A DNA stretch of 64,000 bases from Syntrophotaleaceae bacterium (GCA_041390365.1 JAWKQB010000001.1:744001-808000), one strand, 5' to 3'; numbered from the stretch's first letter, positions 24,049 through 33,926 are shown. Translations and numbers: made by a program. The notes: generated from the sequence alone by a model not told the origin.

Positions 24049-25860
24049 TCAGGCGGAACTGTCCGCACCCCCGGTTTTCACCAGGCTGATGATCGACCAG
24101 CCCACCGCCGGGGCAATTTGCCGCTCGACGGTAAACACCTGTGCCCGCCCCTTGGGATCCAGGGCGAACAGCAGCAGGGCTTTCTGCCCGGTTTTCTCCA
24201 GGAAATCGTTGAAAGTAAAGGTTTCCGTCAGTTTGGTAGTGCGGATTTCCGCTCCCTGGGCAAGCATCTCCGACAGCGCGGCATAGGTGACCTCCTTCCC
24301 GAACAGGGTAAGCCCCCGTCTCCTGGAAGTCACCTTGTATTTTTCCGATACCTTTTCATCTTCCTTTGACTGCAATACGAAGACGTTCGCCGGTCCGAAT
24401 TCCATGCGAAAGTGCATCACGGCCGCGACATTGAAATTCTCTCTCGAAGTGAGGGCGAGCATGCGCCCGATGCCGACCAGATCCAGGTGCCGTTCGGCGT
24501 GCTCGGAGATCGGATTGCCGAAATAGGCGGGTAGTCCGTCCAGCTTCGCCTTGGCGATTTTGTCCCAGTCCGTATCGGTAAGAACGACGGGAAAATCATT
24601 TTGACGCAGGGCTTTTGCAATAGTCCGGGCCACCTCGTTGGCACCGATGACGAGAAAGCCTTTCGGCTCCGGTTCTGCCACGCCCAGCCATAAAGCCAGT
24701 GGACGGGCGGTGAGGCTCTGAAGCAGAACGGTGCCGATGATGACCATGAAGGTCAGGGGAATCAGCAGGGAGACTCCGGCCATTCCCATCTGCTCCAGAC
24801 GCAGGGCAAACAGGGCCGAGATGGCGGCGGCGACGATGCCGCGGGGAGCGATCCATGAAAGCAGATGCCGTTCCGGCCAGGAAAGTTTCGATCCGACCGT
24901 AGAGAGCATGACGCAGGCGGGGCGGGACACGAACTGGATGGCCAGGAAAACCCAGACGGCTGCCCAGCCCAGATCCTGAAAGGCGGCGAATTCCATGCGG
25001 GCGGCGAGAACGACGAACAGCACGGAGATGAGCAGGATGCTCAGGGTATTCTTGAAATTGAGAATGCCTTCCACCTCGACCCCTTCCATGTTCGCCAGCC
25101 AGATGCCCATGACCGTGACCGTGATCAATCCCGATTCATGCTGAATCCAGTTGGACAGGGCGAAGGCACCGAAGACCAGAGACAGGACGGTGACGTTGTG
25201 AAGAAATTCCGGCAGCCAGTGATTTCTGAGAGTCAAACCGAAAAAATAGCCGCCCAGGACACCGAGGAGTGAACCGGTCAGGACGATCTGCCCGAAGACC
25301 TGAAATGTATGTCCCAGAGCCTGCTGCCCCCCTCCGGAGATGATGAATTCGTAAACCAGAACCGCCAGCGCTGCGCCGATGGGGTCGTTAAGGATCCCTT
25401 CCCACCGCAGGACTTTGGCAACCGCCGGGGTCGGCCGTACGGTCTGCAGCATGGGCATGATGACGGTGGGACCCGTGACCACCATGATCGCGCCAAAAAG
25501 AAAGGATGTGCCCCAGGGGAAGTTCAGGACATACCGCGTGGCCAGGGCGGTGGTCAGACCGGTGACCAGGATGCCCAGTGACACCAGATTTCTCACCACC
25601 GCCTCGATGCCGACGATATCCCGGAAGCGGAGGGTCAGGCCCCCTTCGAACAGGATGACGGCAACGGACAGGGAGACAAAGGGGAAGAGAAGGTTCCCCA
25701 GCAGCTGGTCTGGATTCAGCAGGCGAAAAACAGGCCCGAGCAAAATCCCCGCGGTCAGAAGAAAAATGATGGCCGGCAGCCTCGATCGCCACGCGAGCCA
25801 CTGGCAAAGACTGCAAAGAACAAAAATGCCGGCCAGAAGGTAGAGGATGTTTTCGACCAA
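24049..25860 (-). CDS. Cation:proton antiporter with TrkA-N (RCK) domain
   Basis: The 603-residue product has about 12 transmembrane helices (residues 1-395) of the CPA family. FEGGLTLRF, VTGPTVIMPML, LNDPIGAALAVLVYE (conserved Asn-Asp region) and WIAPRGIVAAAISALFAL are typical of NhaP/CPA1 exchangers. A cytoplasmic TrkA-N domain follows (about 410-530; FLVIGANEVARTIAKAL and VVLTDTD), suggesting regulation by nucleotide binding, and then a short C-terminal domain. It probably exchanges Na+ or K+ for protons. The TTG start at 25860 is preferred because GGAG lies seven bases upstream and MVENILYLLAGIF is the family N-terminus; an upstream TTG at 25914 adds an unconvincing polar tail. Confidence 0.9.
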   Translation of the reverse strand: MVENILYLLAGIFVLCSLCQWLAWRSRLPAIIFLLTAGILLGPVFRLLNPDQLLGNLLFPFVSLSVAVILFEGGLTLRFRDIVGIEAVVRNLVSLGILVTGLTTALATRYVLNFPWGTSFLFGAIMVVTGPTVIMPMLQTVRPTPAVAKVLRWEGILNDPIGAALAVLVYEFIISGGGQQALGHTFQVFGQIVLTGSLLGVLGGYFFGLTLRNHWLPEFLHNVTVLSLVFGAFALSNWIQHESGLITVTVMGIWLANMEGVEVEGILNFKNTLSILLISVLFVVLAARMEFAAFQDLGWAAVWVFLAIQFVSRPACVMLSTVGSKLSWPERHLLSWIAPRGIVAAAISALFALRLEQMGMAGVSLLIPLTFMVIIGTVLLQSLTARPLALWLGVAEPEPKGFLVIGANEVARTIAKALRQNDFPVVLTDTDWDKIAKAKLDGLPAYFGNPISEHAERHLDLVGIGRMLALTSRENFNVAAVMHFRMEFGPANVFVLQSKEDEKVSEKYKVTSRRRGLTLFGKEVTYAALSEMLAQGAEIRTTKLTETFTFNDFLEKTGQKALLLFALDPKGRAQVFTVERQIAPAVGWSIISLVKTGGADSSA

Positions 25861-26030
25861 GGTCTTGCTCCGAATTTCAGGGGGCGATGATCGTCGATCG
25901 GTGTGAATAGTCAAAACCCGGGATGGGAATTACCTGCATTTATAACACTGAGTGGACTGCTTGACAGGCAAGACGGTTCTCCGAGTATGAAACTGTGGTT
26001 ATGAACAGTCAAGAAATTCGTAAGTTACGC

Positions 26031-26059
26031 TTGCCGAATCCGTAGCAACCCGCTATACT
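26031..26059 (+). promoter_or_regulatory. Sigma-70 type promoter for prfB
   Basis: TTGCCG (26031-26036) and TATACT (26054-26059) are separated by exactly 17 bases. The -10 box matches five of six positions and the -35 four of six. Transcription would begin about 27 bases before the prfB start codon. Confidence 0.6.
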
Positions 26060-26092
26060 CGCCGACCTGAAAATCGATCAAGGAGACGGGAT

Positions 26093-27188
26093 ATGTTTCG
26101 TGAAGAAAGTGAAACTCTTGAACAACTGAAGATCAAGCTCGAAGAGCTGAGGGGGTATCTTTGACGTACCAGGCAGGAAGGAGCGGATCGCCGAACTTGA
26201 GGCGGAGATCGCCCGACCCGGCTTCTGGGATCAGGGGGACAAGGCCCAGGAGTTGCTGAAGGAGCGGACCGGGGCGGAAAAAATCGTGGAAAATTGGGAG
26301 AAGGCGACCCGGGAACTCGACGACCTGCTGGTGCTGGTGGAACTGGGAGAGGAGAGTGAGGACGAGGAGACCCTTGCCGAAGTGAGGGAACTTCTGCCGG
26401 CGCTCGAACAGAAAGTGGGCAAGATGGAGTTTGCCCGCATGCTGTCCGGGGAACATGATCCGAACAATGCCATCTTCAGCATCAATGCCGGCGCGGGAGG
26501 CACCGAGGCCCAGGACTGGGCCGAAATGCTGCTCCGCATGTACCTGCGTTTCTTTGAGAAAAAAGGCTTCAAAGCGGAAATCACCGACTATCAGCCCGGC
26601 GAGGAAGCGGGCATGAAGAGCGCCACGGTGACGGTGGAGGGGGACTACGCCTACGGCTGGCTGCGTTCGGAGATCGGTATCCATCGTCTGGTACGCATCT
26701 CCCCCTTTGATTCCAATGCCAGGCGCCACACCTCCTTCTGTTCGGTTTTTGTTTTTCCCGAACTCTCAGACGAGGTCGAGGTCGAGATCAACGAAAAGGA
26801 TCTCAAGGTCGATACCTACCGGTCCAGCGGCGCCGGCGGCCAGCATGTCAACAAAACCGATTCGGCGATCCGTATCACCCATATTCCCAGCGGGATTGTG
26901 GTTGCCTGCCAGAATGAACGGTCCCAGCACAAGAACCGGGCCACCGCCATGAAACAGCTCAAAGCGAGGCTCTACGAGGAGGAGCGGCTGAAGAAGGATC
27001 AGGAGGCTGCAGCCATCGCCGGCGACAAGAAGGAGATCGGTTGGGGCAGTCAGATCCGCTCCTATGTGCTCCACCCCTATCGAATGGTCAAGGACCATCG
27101 GACCGCCTTCGAGACGGGCAATACCGATGCCGTTCTCGACGGCGAGCTGGAAGGTTTCATCGAGGCCTTTCTGCTCAAGGGATCATGA
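26093..27188 (+). CDS. prfB: Peptide chain release factor 2, with programmed +1 frameshift
   Basis: RF2 recognises UGA and UAA stop codons. The reading frame opens at ATG 26093 (AGGAGACGGG upstream), runs 23 codons and meets TGA at 26162. The site CTT TGA C, with AGGGGG upstream, is the classic RF2 autoregulatory frameshift: when RF2 is scarce the ribosome slips +1, skipping T26162, and continues from GAC 26163 to 27188. The joined protein has 364 residues. The tripeptide stop-recognition motif SPF (RISPFDSN) and the GGQ hydrolysis motif (GAGGQHVNKTDS) are present. A caller that ignores the slip would start the gene late, near 26253. lysS follows, a conserved pairing. Confidence 0.97.
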
Positions 27189-27333
27189 GCCTGCAGGTGA
27201 TGGAGAAGGACCGTCAACAAGGGGTTTGAAGGGGGCCTTTCCCCTTGACTTGCCCGGTCCCTTTGTTTAAGGTGCCTTGTTTAAAACCCAAAAGCGGATC
27301 CGGTTGCACGGGGCAAAGAAAGGCGATCAAGAC

Positions 27334-28818
27334 ATGGAAGAATTGAGTGAAATTTTGTTGCAGCGTCGGGCAAAGCTCGACGAGTTGCGTTCTCTGGGCG
27401 CCAACCCCTATGCCAACGATTTCCCCGTCACTCACAATACGGCCGATGTCAAGCAGGCTCACGGCGATCAGGACGCGGCGGAAATGGAGCATTGCGGCGA
27501 AAATTACTGCCTGGCCGGGCGCATCATGGCCCGTCGCGATTTCGGCAAGGCCGCCTTCATCCAACTGTCCGACCGCAAGGGACAGCTCCAGGTGTTCGTC
27601 AGCCGCGATGTCGTCGGCGAGGAAGGTTTCGTCCGGTTCCGCAAGCTGGACATCGGCGATATTGTAGGCATCACCGGCAGACCTTTCCGCACCAAAACCG
27701 GCGAGCTTTCGATCCGGGCCGACTCCATCCGTCTGCTGACCAAATCGCTGCAGGTTATGCCGGAAAAGTGGCACGGTCTCACCGACGTCGAAACCCGCTA
27801 CCGGCAGCGTTACCTCGACCTGATCGCCAATCCCGAAGTGCGGGAGGTTTTCCAGAAACGCAGCCGTATCGTCAGTCTGATCCGTGATTTCATGGTCGCC
27901 CATGATTTCCTGGAAGTGGAAACGCCGATGATGCAGCCCGTGGCCGGGGGAGCCACCGCCAAGCCTTTCGTGACCCATCACAACACCCTGAAGATGGATC
28001 TGTTCCTGCGCATCGCCCCGGAACTCTATCTGAAGCGGCTGGTCGTGGGCGGCTTCGAGCGGGTCTTCGAAATCAACCGCAATTTTCGCAATGAAGGGAT
28101 CTCCATTCAGCACAACCCCGAATTCACCATGATGGAGTTCTATCAGGCCTACGCCACTTATGAAACACTGATGGATTTCACCGAGAAGCTGATCTGTCAT
28201 GTGGCTGAAAAGGTCTGCGGGGGGCTGGTGATAACCTATGGCGGGCGCGAAGTCGACCTTACTCCGCCCTGGGACAGGCTGACCCTGAAGGAATCCATCG
28301 TCAAATACGGCCGGATTCAGCCGGAGGTTCTGGATAACAGGGCACGGGCGCTGGATTACGCCCGGGATCTTGGTCTGGATCTCGACGACGGCATCGGCCA
28401 CGGCAAACTGCTGACGGAAATATTCGACGAAGTGGTCGAACCGCAGCTGTGGAATCCGACCTTCATCACCCAGTACCCCACGGAAGTCAGCCCCCTTTCC
28501 AGACGGAACGAGGCGGATCCCGAGGTGGTTGACCGGTTCGAACTGTTCATCGTCGGCCGGGAACTGGCCAACGCCTTTTCGGAACTCAACGATCCCATCG
28601 ACCAGAAAGAGCGTTTTTTGCAGCAGTTGGCGGAAAAAGAGGCAGGAGACGAAGAAGCCCACGCCATGGACGAAGACTATATCCGGGCGCTGGAATACGG
28701 TTTGCCTCCGACGGCGGGCGAGGGGATCGGCATCGATCGCCTGGTCATGCTGCTGACCGACTCGGCCTCGATCCGCGACGTGATCCTCTTCCCGCAATTG
28801 AGACCGGAAAGTAAGTAG
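27334..28818 (+). CDS. lysS: Lysyl-tRNA synthetase, class II
   Basis: The 494-residue enzyme charges tRNA-Lys. The N-terminal OB-fold anticodon-binding domain covers about residues 50-150 (AGRIMARRDFGKAAFIQL, GDIVGITG). The catalytic core has class II motif 1 around FLEVETPMM, motif 2 in FRNEGISIQHNPEFTMMEFY, and motif 3 in GEGIGIDRLVMLLTD, followed by the usual RDVILFPQLRPE end. Start ATG 27334 gives the usual length; AAAGG lies 11 bases before it. It lies 145 bases after prfB, and the Lol/Bam envelope genes follow on the same strand. Confidence 0.97.
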   Translation: MEELSEILLQRRAKLDELRSLGANPYANDFPVTHNTADVKQAHGDQDAAEMEHCGENYCLAGRIMARRDFGKAAFIQLSDRKGQLQVFVSRDVVGEEGFVRFRKLDIGDIVGITGRPFRTKTGELSIRADSIRLLTKSLQVMPEKWHGLTDVETRYRQRYLDLIANPEVREVFQKRSRIVSLIRDFMVAHDFLEVETPMMQPVAGGATAKPFVTHHNTLKMDLFLRIAPELYLKRLVVGGFERVFEINRNFRNEGISIQHNPEFTMMEFYQAYATYETLMDFTEKLICHVAEKVCGGLVITYGGREVDLTPPWDRLTLKESIVKYGRIQPEVLDNRARALDYARDLGLDLDDGIGHGKLLTEIFDEVVEPQLWNPTFITQYPTEVSPLSRRNEADPEVVDRFELFIVGRELANAFSELNDPIDQKERFLQQLAEKEAGDEEAHAMDEDYIRALEYGLPPTAGEGIGIDRLVMLLTDSASIRDVILFPQLRPESK

Positions 28819-28842
28819 AGAATTTGCTGGGGCCAGGTTCAC

Positions 28843-28870
28843 CCCCTCACCCCTCACTCCTCACACCTTA
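28843..28870. repeat. Degenerate heptad array before lolC
   Basis: Four consecutive seven-base units, CCCCTCA, CCCCTCA, CTCCTCA and CACCTTA, fill the gap between lysS and lolC and end nine bases before the lolC start codon, where a ribosome binding site would be expected. Confidence 0.7.
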
Positions 28871-28879
28871 CGGGTTTAT

Positions 28880-30133
28880 ATGGGCTACGAGTGGTTCATA
28901 AGTCTGCGCTATCTGCGGGCCAAGAGGAAACAGACCTTCATTTCGGTCATCTCCTTCATCTCCATCGCCGGTGTGACCCTCGGGGTGGCCGCCCTGATTG
29001 TGGTCCTCGCGATCATGACCGGGTTTCACGACGGCGTCCGGCAGCAGATTCTGGGCAATGTCCCCCATGTGCTGGTGCAGCGCCAGGGGGGGAACATCGC
29101 CGATTATCCCGCTCTGGTGGATGACATCCGCGAAGCCTCCCCGCATGTTGTCGCCGTGACCCCCTTCGTGGCCAAGGAAGCCATGCTGCTGGCCCGAAAC
29201 AACGTGGCGGCGGTCAACGTCAAGGGGGTGGAGAAGGGCAACAAGATATTCCGGCAGTCCTTCCTCACCGAAGATGGCGCCGACGTGCAGCAGGCCCTGT
29301 TCGGTGGCGGGAGCGGTCTGCCCGGTATCGTCATCGGGCTGGACACGGCCGCCACCCTGGGCGTTTCCGTCGGCGACAAGGTTAACGTCATCCCCCCCAT
29401 GTTCACCATCACCCCCTTCGGGCTCATCCCCAAGATGAAACCCTTCAGGGTGGCCGGCATTCTGAATAGGCAGGGCGGGTTCCTCGATACCTTCTATGCC
29501 TATATCCCCCTTCGCTCGGCGCAGGAGTTCTTCGATGCCTCCGGTGAGGTCAGCGGCATCGAAATCGAGGTGTCCTCCTTCGATCAGGCCACAGTAGTGA
29601 CCGGACAATTGCGGGAGATCCTGGGTTTTCCTCTTGTCGTGCGCTCCTGGCAGGACCTGTTCGGGTCCTTTCTGTCCGCGCTCAAACTGGAAAAACTGGG
29701 ACTGTTCATCGTCCTGGGCATCATCGTGCTGGTTGCCGCCTTCAACATCGCCACCACCCTGATCATGGTGGTTATGGAAAAGCACAAGGATATAGCGATT
29801 CTCCGGTCCATGGGCGCCAAGGCCCGTAGCATCATGAAAATATTCGTTTTCGAGGGACTCGTCATCGGCACCCTCGGTACCGGGCTCGGAGCCCTGCTCG
29901 GCGTGGTGCTGGCAAAGCAGGCGGATCCCATCATCAAGGGGCTGGAGCGGATGCTGTCGATAAGGATTTTCGACCAGGCGGTCTACGGCATGGACAAATT
30001 TCCTTCCGTGGTCAACCCGGAGGACGTGATAGCCGTCGTCATTGTCGCCATGGTCATCTGCCTGTTGGCGACGATCTATCCCGCCTGGCGTGCCTCCCGC
30101 ATGGACCCGGGAGAAGCATTGAGGTATGAGTGA
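28880..30133 (+). CDS. lolC: Lipoprotein-releasing ABC transporter permease LolC/LolE
   Basis: The 417-residue membrane protein is the permease of the Lol system, which extracts mature lipoproteins from the inner membrane for delivery to the outer membrane. The N-terminus (GYEWFISLRYLRAKRKQTFISVISFISIAG, given as residues 2-31) contains the first helix. A large periplasmic MacB_PCD-like domain covers about residues 50-245. Three helices follow at about 270-295, 320-345 and 385-405, and the end RASRMDPGEALRYE is diagnostic. Only one permease gene is present, so the transporter is probably a homodimer as in bacteria with a single LolF-like protein. lolD follows after a 120-base gap. Confidence 0.93.
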   Translation: MGYEWFISLRYLRAKRKQTFISVISFISIAGVTLGVAALIVVLAIMTGFHDGVRQQILGNVPHVLVQRQGGNIADYPALVDDIREASPHVVAVTPFVAKEAMLLARNNVAAVNVKGVEKGNKIFRQSFLTEDGADVQQALFGGGSGLPGIVIGLDTAATLGVSVGDKVNVIPPMFTITPFGLIPKMKPFRVAGILNRQGGFLDTFYAYIPLRSAQEFFDASGEVSGIEIEVSSFDQATVVTGQLREILGFPLVVRSWQDLFGSFLSALKLEKLGLFIVLGIIVLVAAFNIATTLIMVVMEKHKDIAILRSMGAKARSIMKIFVFEGLVIGTLGTGLGALLGVVLAKQADPIIKGLERMLSIRIFDQAVYGMDKFPSVVNPEDVIAVVIVAMVICLLATIYPAWRASRMDPGEALRYE

Positions 30134-30143
30134 GAAAACCTGT

Positions 30144-30236
30144 GCTTGTTGCTGGTCGCTCGTTGCTCGTAAAAACAGAGAGATAAACCAGTTTCTGACA
30201 GGAGTTGCTGGTTTTGCCAGCCACCAGCCACTCGCC
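30144..30236. repeat. Two degenerate heptad arrays between lolC and lolD
   Basis: Units GCTTGTT, GCTGGTC, GCTCGTT, GCTCGTA occupy 30144-30171, and GCCAGCC, ACCAGCC, ACTCGCC occupy 30216-30236. The second array is roughly the reverse complement of the first, so the transcript between the two lol genes could fold into a long imperfect hairpin. Period seven is shared with arrays of unrelated sequence elsewhere in the window. Confidence 0.65.
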
Positions 30237-30253
30237 ACGATTCAGGATTTTCT

Positions 30254-30943
30254 ATGATCGAAGTCGTCGATTTGAATAAAAGTTTCGTCAGCGGCCAGCG
30301 CCGGGTTGATGTGCTGAAGGACGTCAACCTGCAGATTGCTGCGGGAGAGCGCGTCGCCGTGGTCGGTGCTTCAGGAGCGGGCAAGACGACACTCATGCAT
30401 ATTCTGGGAGGTCTGGACCGGCCCGGGACCGGCAGCGTCCGTTACGATGGGCGGGATATTTTTTCACTGAAGGGCGAGGTTCTCGACAACTTCCGGAACC
30501 AGACCATCGGATTCGTCTTTCAGTTTCATCAGCTGCTGCCGGAATTCACCGCTCTGGAAAACACCATGCTGCCTGCCCTGATTGCCGGGAAATCCCAGCG
30601 GCAGGCAGCAGAGCCGGCTCGGCGGCTGCTGCAAGAAGTGGGACTGGGAGCGCGGCTTTCCCACAAGCCCGGGGAGCTGTCCGGAGGAGAACAGCAGCGG
30701 GTGGCCATCGCCCGGGCTCTGGTCATGGAGCCACAGGTTCTGCTGGCCGACGAACCCACGGGAAATCTGGACAGCGGCACTTCCGACGAAATCTACAATC
30801 TGCTGCGGGAGGTGCATGGGGCCCGCAGGCTGACCATGGTCATCGTCACCCACAGCACCACCCTGGCCGAACGCCTTGATCGCATCATTCCCATGGAGGA
30901 CGGCCGGGTGGTCGAGTTCCAATCCCGAAAGGGCCTGCGGTAA
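30254..30943 (+). CDS. lolD: Lipoprotein-releasing ABC transporter ATPase LolD
   Basis: The 229-residue ATPase powers the LolC/E permease. Walker A is GASGAGKTTLMH (about residue 40), the Q-loop is VFQFHQLLPEFTALEN, the signature is LSGGEQQRVAIARAL, Walker B is VLLADEPTGNLD, and the H-loop is VTHS. FQFHQLLPEF matches the LolD/MacB subfamily. CAGGA precedes the ATG by six bases. It is the last gene before a fresh promoter that drives bamA. Confidence 0.95.
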   Translation: MIEVVDLNKSFVSGQRRVDVLKDVNLQIAAGERVAVVGASGAGKTTLMHILGGLDRPGTGSVRYDGRDIFSLKGEVLDNFRNQTIGFVFQFHQLLPEFTALENTMLPALIAGKSQRQAAEPARRLLQEVGLGARLSHKPGELSGGEQQRVAIARALVMEPQVLLADEPTGNLDSGTSDEIYNLLREVHGARRLTMVIVTHSTTLAERLDRIIPMEDGRVVEFQSRKGLR

Positions 30944-30975
30944 AGCCGGAGCCCTGGATCACCCGTAGAATTGAG

Positions 30976-31004
30976 TTTACAGTACCGAAGGCTTTCCTTA
31001 TAAT
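30976..31004 (+). promoter_or_regulatory. Strong sigma-70 type promoter for bamA and the lpx operon
   Basis: TTTACA (30976-30981) and a perfect TATAAT (30999-31004) are separated by 17 bases. The start site would be near 31011, giving a leader of about 36 bases before the bamA ATG. From here the genes run in one direction to the lipid A genes, so this may be the main promoter of that operon. Confidence 0.7.
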
Positions 31005-31046
31005 TTCGTTTTTTCGTGCGATTGTTCTGACGGAGTGGAACAACTT

Positions 31047-33293
31047 ATGCCCAGGTTGTTGGTGTTATTGTTTTTGCTGGTGATGCTTGTGCCGCAATCC
31101 CTTGCGGCCCGTTTCTATCAGGTGGAAAATCTCGACATCGAGGGAAACAAGCGGGTCGAAGAGGGGTATATCAAGTCCCTGTTGTCGGTTAAACCGGGGG
31201 GAGCCGTTTCCACCGAAGAGATCGACCAGGACATACGGACCCTTTTTGCCACTGGCCGGTTCGAGGATGTGGCCGCGGAAATCGTCGAACGGAACGGGCA
31301 GAACATACTGGTCTACAGGGTGGAGGAGAGACCTCTGCTGCGGGAGGTGGTATTTTCCGGCAACAGTGAAATCAAGACCGACAAGCTCGGCGAACTGATC
31401 AATGCCAAGGGCGTCAATTTTTTTCGTCCGCAGCTGCTCGACGTCTGGATCAACACCATCAAACGGGCCTATGTCGAGGAAGGCTATTATGCCACCCAGG
31501 TAGAGCCCCAGGTCGACGTCAACCAGAGAAACGAGGCCACCGTGACTCTGGCCATCGACGAAGGGGAGCAGGTCTTCGTCGAGGAGATCCGTTTCGAGGG
31601 AAATACGGTTTTTTCCGACAAGGAGATCAAGAAGGCACTTCTCACCAAGGAAAAGTGGTTCCTTTCCTTCATCACCGGCCGGGGTGCCTACAAGGAGGAC
31701 ATGCTGGCCGTCGATCAGGATATCATCGCCGACCTCTACTACAATCAGGGGTATATCCAGGTCAAGGTCAAAAAGCCTCTGGTCACGCTGCAGGACGATC
31801 AGGAATCGATGGATATTCTGTTCGAGATCGAGGAAGGCCGGCAGTTCCGTATCGGCGATGTCGGAATCCAGGGAGATCTGCTGCTTCCCAGGGAGGAGCT
31901 GATGACCCGCCTGACCCTGCAACCGGGAGAAGTGTTCAGTCGCAAAGAACTGCGGGAAAACATCGCCAAACTCACCGATCTCTACGCTGATGAGGGATAC
32001 GCCTTCGTCAACGTGACCCCACAAACTGAAGTTCAGGAGGAAGCCCAGAGGATCGATGTCACCTTTGAGGTCGAGCAGGGCTTGCGCGTGATTATCGGGA
32101 ATATCAGCATTTCGGGGAATACTCGCACCCGCGACAAGGTGCTTCGCCGGGAGATGCTGTTGGCGGAAGGCGATTTCTACAGCGCCGGAAAAATGAAGTC
32201 CAGCCGGCGCCGGATCAATAACCTCGGTTTTTTCGAGGAGGTCAATCTGACCACCAGCCGCGGGGCCAATGAACGGTTTATGGATATCGAAATCGACGTC
32301 AAGGAAAAGCCGACCGGCAGCTTCAGTGTGGGCGCCGGCTTCTCCTCCGTCGACGGCTTGATGATGCAGGGTTCCCTGTCCCAGGACAATTTCCTCGGTC
32401 GTGCCCTGCGTTTCGATCTGGCCGCCTCCCTCGGTGGCCGCAGCACCACCTATCGCCTTGGCCTGCTCGATCCCTATTTTCTTGACAAAAACCTCGGTCT
32501 GGGGGGCGATATCTACAAAACCGAACGGGAGTGGACCGATTTCGAGCGTAAAGCTACCGGTGGAGACATCAAGCTCCAGATTCCGCTCACTGAAAACCTC
32601 AAGAGCTTTTTCGTCTATCGGTACGAGGACAAGGAAATCAAGGATGTCGACGAGGATGCCTCCGAACTGATCAAAAGTGAGGAAGGAAAGAGTAGCCTGT
32701 CCTCCATCAGCGCGTCCCTGACCCGCAATACAACCGATTATCGACCGGACCCCACAACCGGGAACATTACCGAACTGTCCATCGAGTTCGCCGGGCTGGG
32801 CGGATCGGAGCGTTTCGTCAAATACATCGCCGACCACCGGTATTTCTATCCCCTGCCTTTCTGGAGTCTGGTTTTTTCCGCGCGCGGGCAGATCGGTTAT
32901 ATCCAGGAAATGGGCGGCAGGGACATTCCCCTCGACGAGCGGTTCTTCCTTGGTGGGCTCAGCTCTCTGCGCGGTTTCGAGTCTCGTGAAGTCGGTCCTC
33001 GTGACGATGAGACGGGTGACTTCTATGGCGGCAACAAGGAAGCTTTTCTCAATCTGGAACTGATCTTCCCCCTGGTGAAGGAGATGAATATGAAGGGGGT
33101 GGTCTTTTTCGACGCCGGCAATGCCTGGGGGACCGAGGAAGATTTTTTTGACGAATTACGTTACAGTGTCGGCGCCGGAGTTCGGTGGAACAGTCCGATG
33201 GGTCCATTGCGCTTCGAATGGGGATACAATCTCGATCCCAAGGACTACGAAGAGTCTTCCGTTTTCGATTTTTCCGTCGGAAGAATGTTCTGA
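31047..33293 (+). CDS. bamA: Outer membrane protein assembly factor BamA
   Basis: The 748-residue product is the core of the BAM complex, which inserts beta-barrel proteins into the outer membrane. A signal peptide (1-20, ends PQSLA) is followed by five POTRA domains (about 22-415; repeated elements such as IRFEGNTVFSDKEIKKAL and NISISGNTRTRDKVL). The C-terminal 16-strand barrel contains FFLGGLSSLRGFESRE, where LRGF is the family's conserved VRGF loop. The final residue is Phe after FSVGR. ATG 31047 is preferred over GTG 31035 because CGGAG then lies 11 bases upstream and the signal peptide starts cleanly. bamA-ompH-lpxD-fabZ-lpxA is a deeply conserved order. Confidence 0.97.
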   Translation: MPRLLVLLFLLVMLVPQSLAARFYQVENLDIEGNKRVEEGYIKSLLSVKPGGAVSTEEIDQDIRTLFATGRFEDVAAEIVERNGQNILVYRVEERPLLREVVFSGNSEIKTDKLGELINAKGVNFFRPQLLDVWINTIKRAYVEEGYYATQVEPQVDVNQRNEATVTLAIDEGEQVFVEEIRFEGNTVFSDKEIKKALLTKEKWFLSFITGRGAYKEDMLAVDQDIIADLYYNQGYIQVKVKKPLVTLQDDQESMDILFEIEEGRQFRIGDVGIQGDLLLPREELMTRLTLQPGEVFSRKELRENIAKLTDLYADEGYAFVNVTPQTEVQEEAQRIDVTFEVEQGLRVIIGNISISGNTRTRDKVLRREMLLAEGDFYSAGKMKSSRRRINNLGFFEEVNLTTSRGANERFMDIEIDVKEKPTGSFSVGAGFSSVDGLMMQGSLSQDNFLGRALRFDLAASLGGRSTTYRLGLLDPYFLDKNLGLGGDIYKTEREWTDFERKATGGDIKLQIPLTENLKSFFVYRYEDKEIKDVDEDASELIKSEEGKSSLSSISASLTRNTTDYRPDPTTGNITELSIEFAGLGGSERFVKYIADHRYFYPLPFWSLVFSARGQIGYIQEMGGRDIPLDERFFLGGLSSLRGFESREVGPRDDETGDFYGGNKEAFLNLELIFPLVKEMNMKGVVFFDAGNAWGTEEDFFDELRYSVGAGVRWNSPMGPLRFEWGYNLDPKDYEESSVFDFSVGRMF

Positions 33294-33401
33294 TCCCGGC
33301 TTTCAGCAAGCTTTGTTTCCTCGCTCTGGCGGCCCCCTGGCGGCCGAGCCCCGAAAAAACCTGATTTGAAACACCGAACAATAACATTCAAGGAGTGTGT
33401 C

Positions 33402-33926
33402 ATGCGAAAAGTGCTTGGTTCCATCGTCGCCCTTCTGCTTCTGGTCGCGGCTCCGGTTTCCGCCGCCGAGTTGAAGATCGGTTATATCGATCTGCAAAAG
33501 GCTCTCAACCTTTCCGAGGCGGGAAAAGTTGCAAAAAGTCAGATAGCCGAAAAGGTCAAGAAATTTCAGGGGACCATCGAAAGCAGACAAAATGAGCTGA
33601 AAAAGCTCAACCAGGAGATGGAAAAACAGAAAATGGTTCTTTCGGCCGAAGCCAAGGCTGAGAAGGAGCGCGATTACCAGCAGAAGATCAAGGACTATCA
33701 GCGCTTCGCCAAGGACGCCCAGGAAGAGCTGCAGCAGGAAGATGCCCAGGCCACTCGCAGCATTCTGGAAGATCTGTTCAAGGTGGTCAAGGATATCGGC
33801 AACAAGGGGAAATACACCATGATCCTGGAAAAGACCGAAAGCTCGGTTCTGTATGCGGATGATGCCATCAACCTGACCGACGAAGTCATTGCCGCATACA
33901 ACAAGGTCTACAAAAAAGGCAAATAA
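33402..33926 (+). CDS. OmpH/Skp family periplasmic chaperone
   Basis: The 174-residue product has a signal peptide (1-22, ends VSAAE). LKIGYIDLQKALNLSEAGK follows, the conserved first strand and helix of Skp, then a long charged coiled coil (about 45-135). Skp forms a trimer whose helical arms hold unfolded outer-membrane proteins on their way to BamA. The stretch rich in Lys, Gln and Glu is typical. AAGGAG lies seven bases before ATG 33402. Its position directly after bamA and before lpxD is the usual one. Confidence 0.93.
   Translation: MRKVLGSIVALLLLVAAPVSAAELKIGYIDLQKALNLSEAGKVAKSQIAEKVKKFQGTIESRQNELKKLNQEMEKQKMVLSAEAKAEKERDYQQKIKDYQRFAKDAQEELQQEDAQATRSILEDLFKVVKDIGNKGKYTMILEKTESSVLYADDAINLTDEVIAAYNKVYKKGK

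Noticed and set aside
31065..32837. Minus-strand frame of 590 codons opposite bamA
   Set aside because: BamA is unmistakable on the plus strand; the antisense frame shows no signal, domain or binding site.
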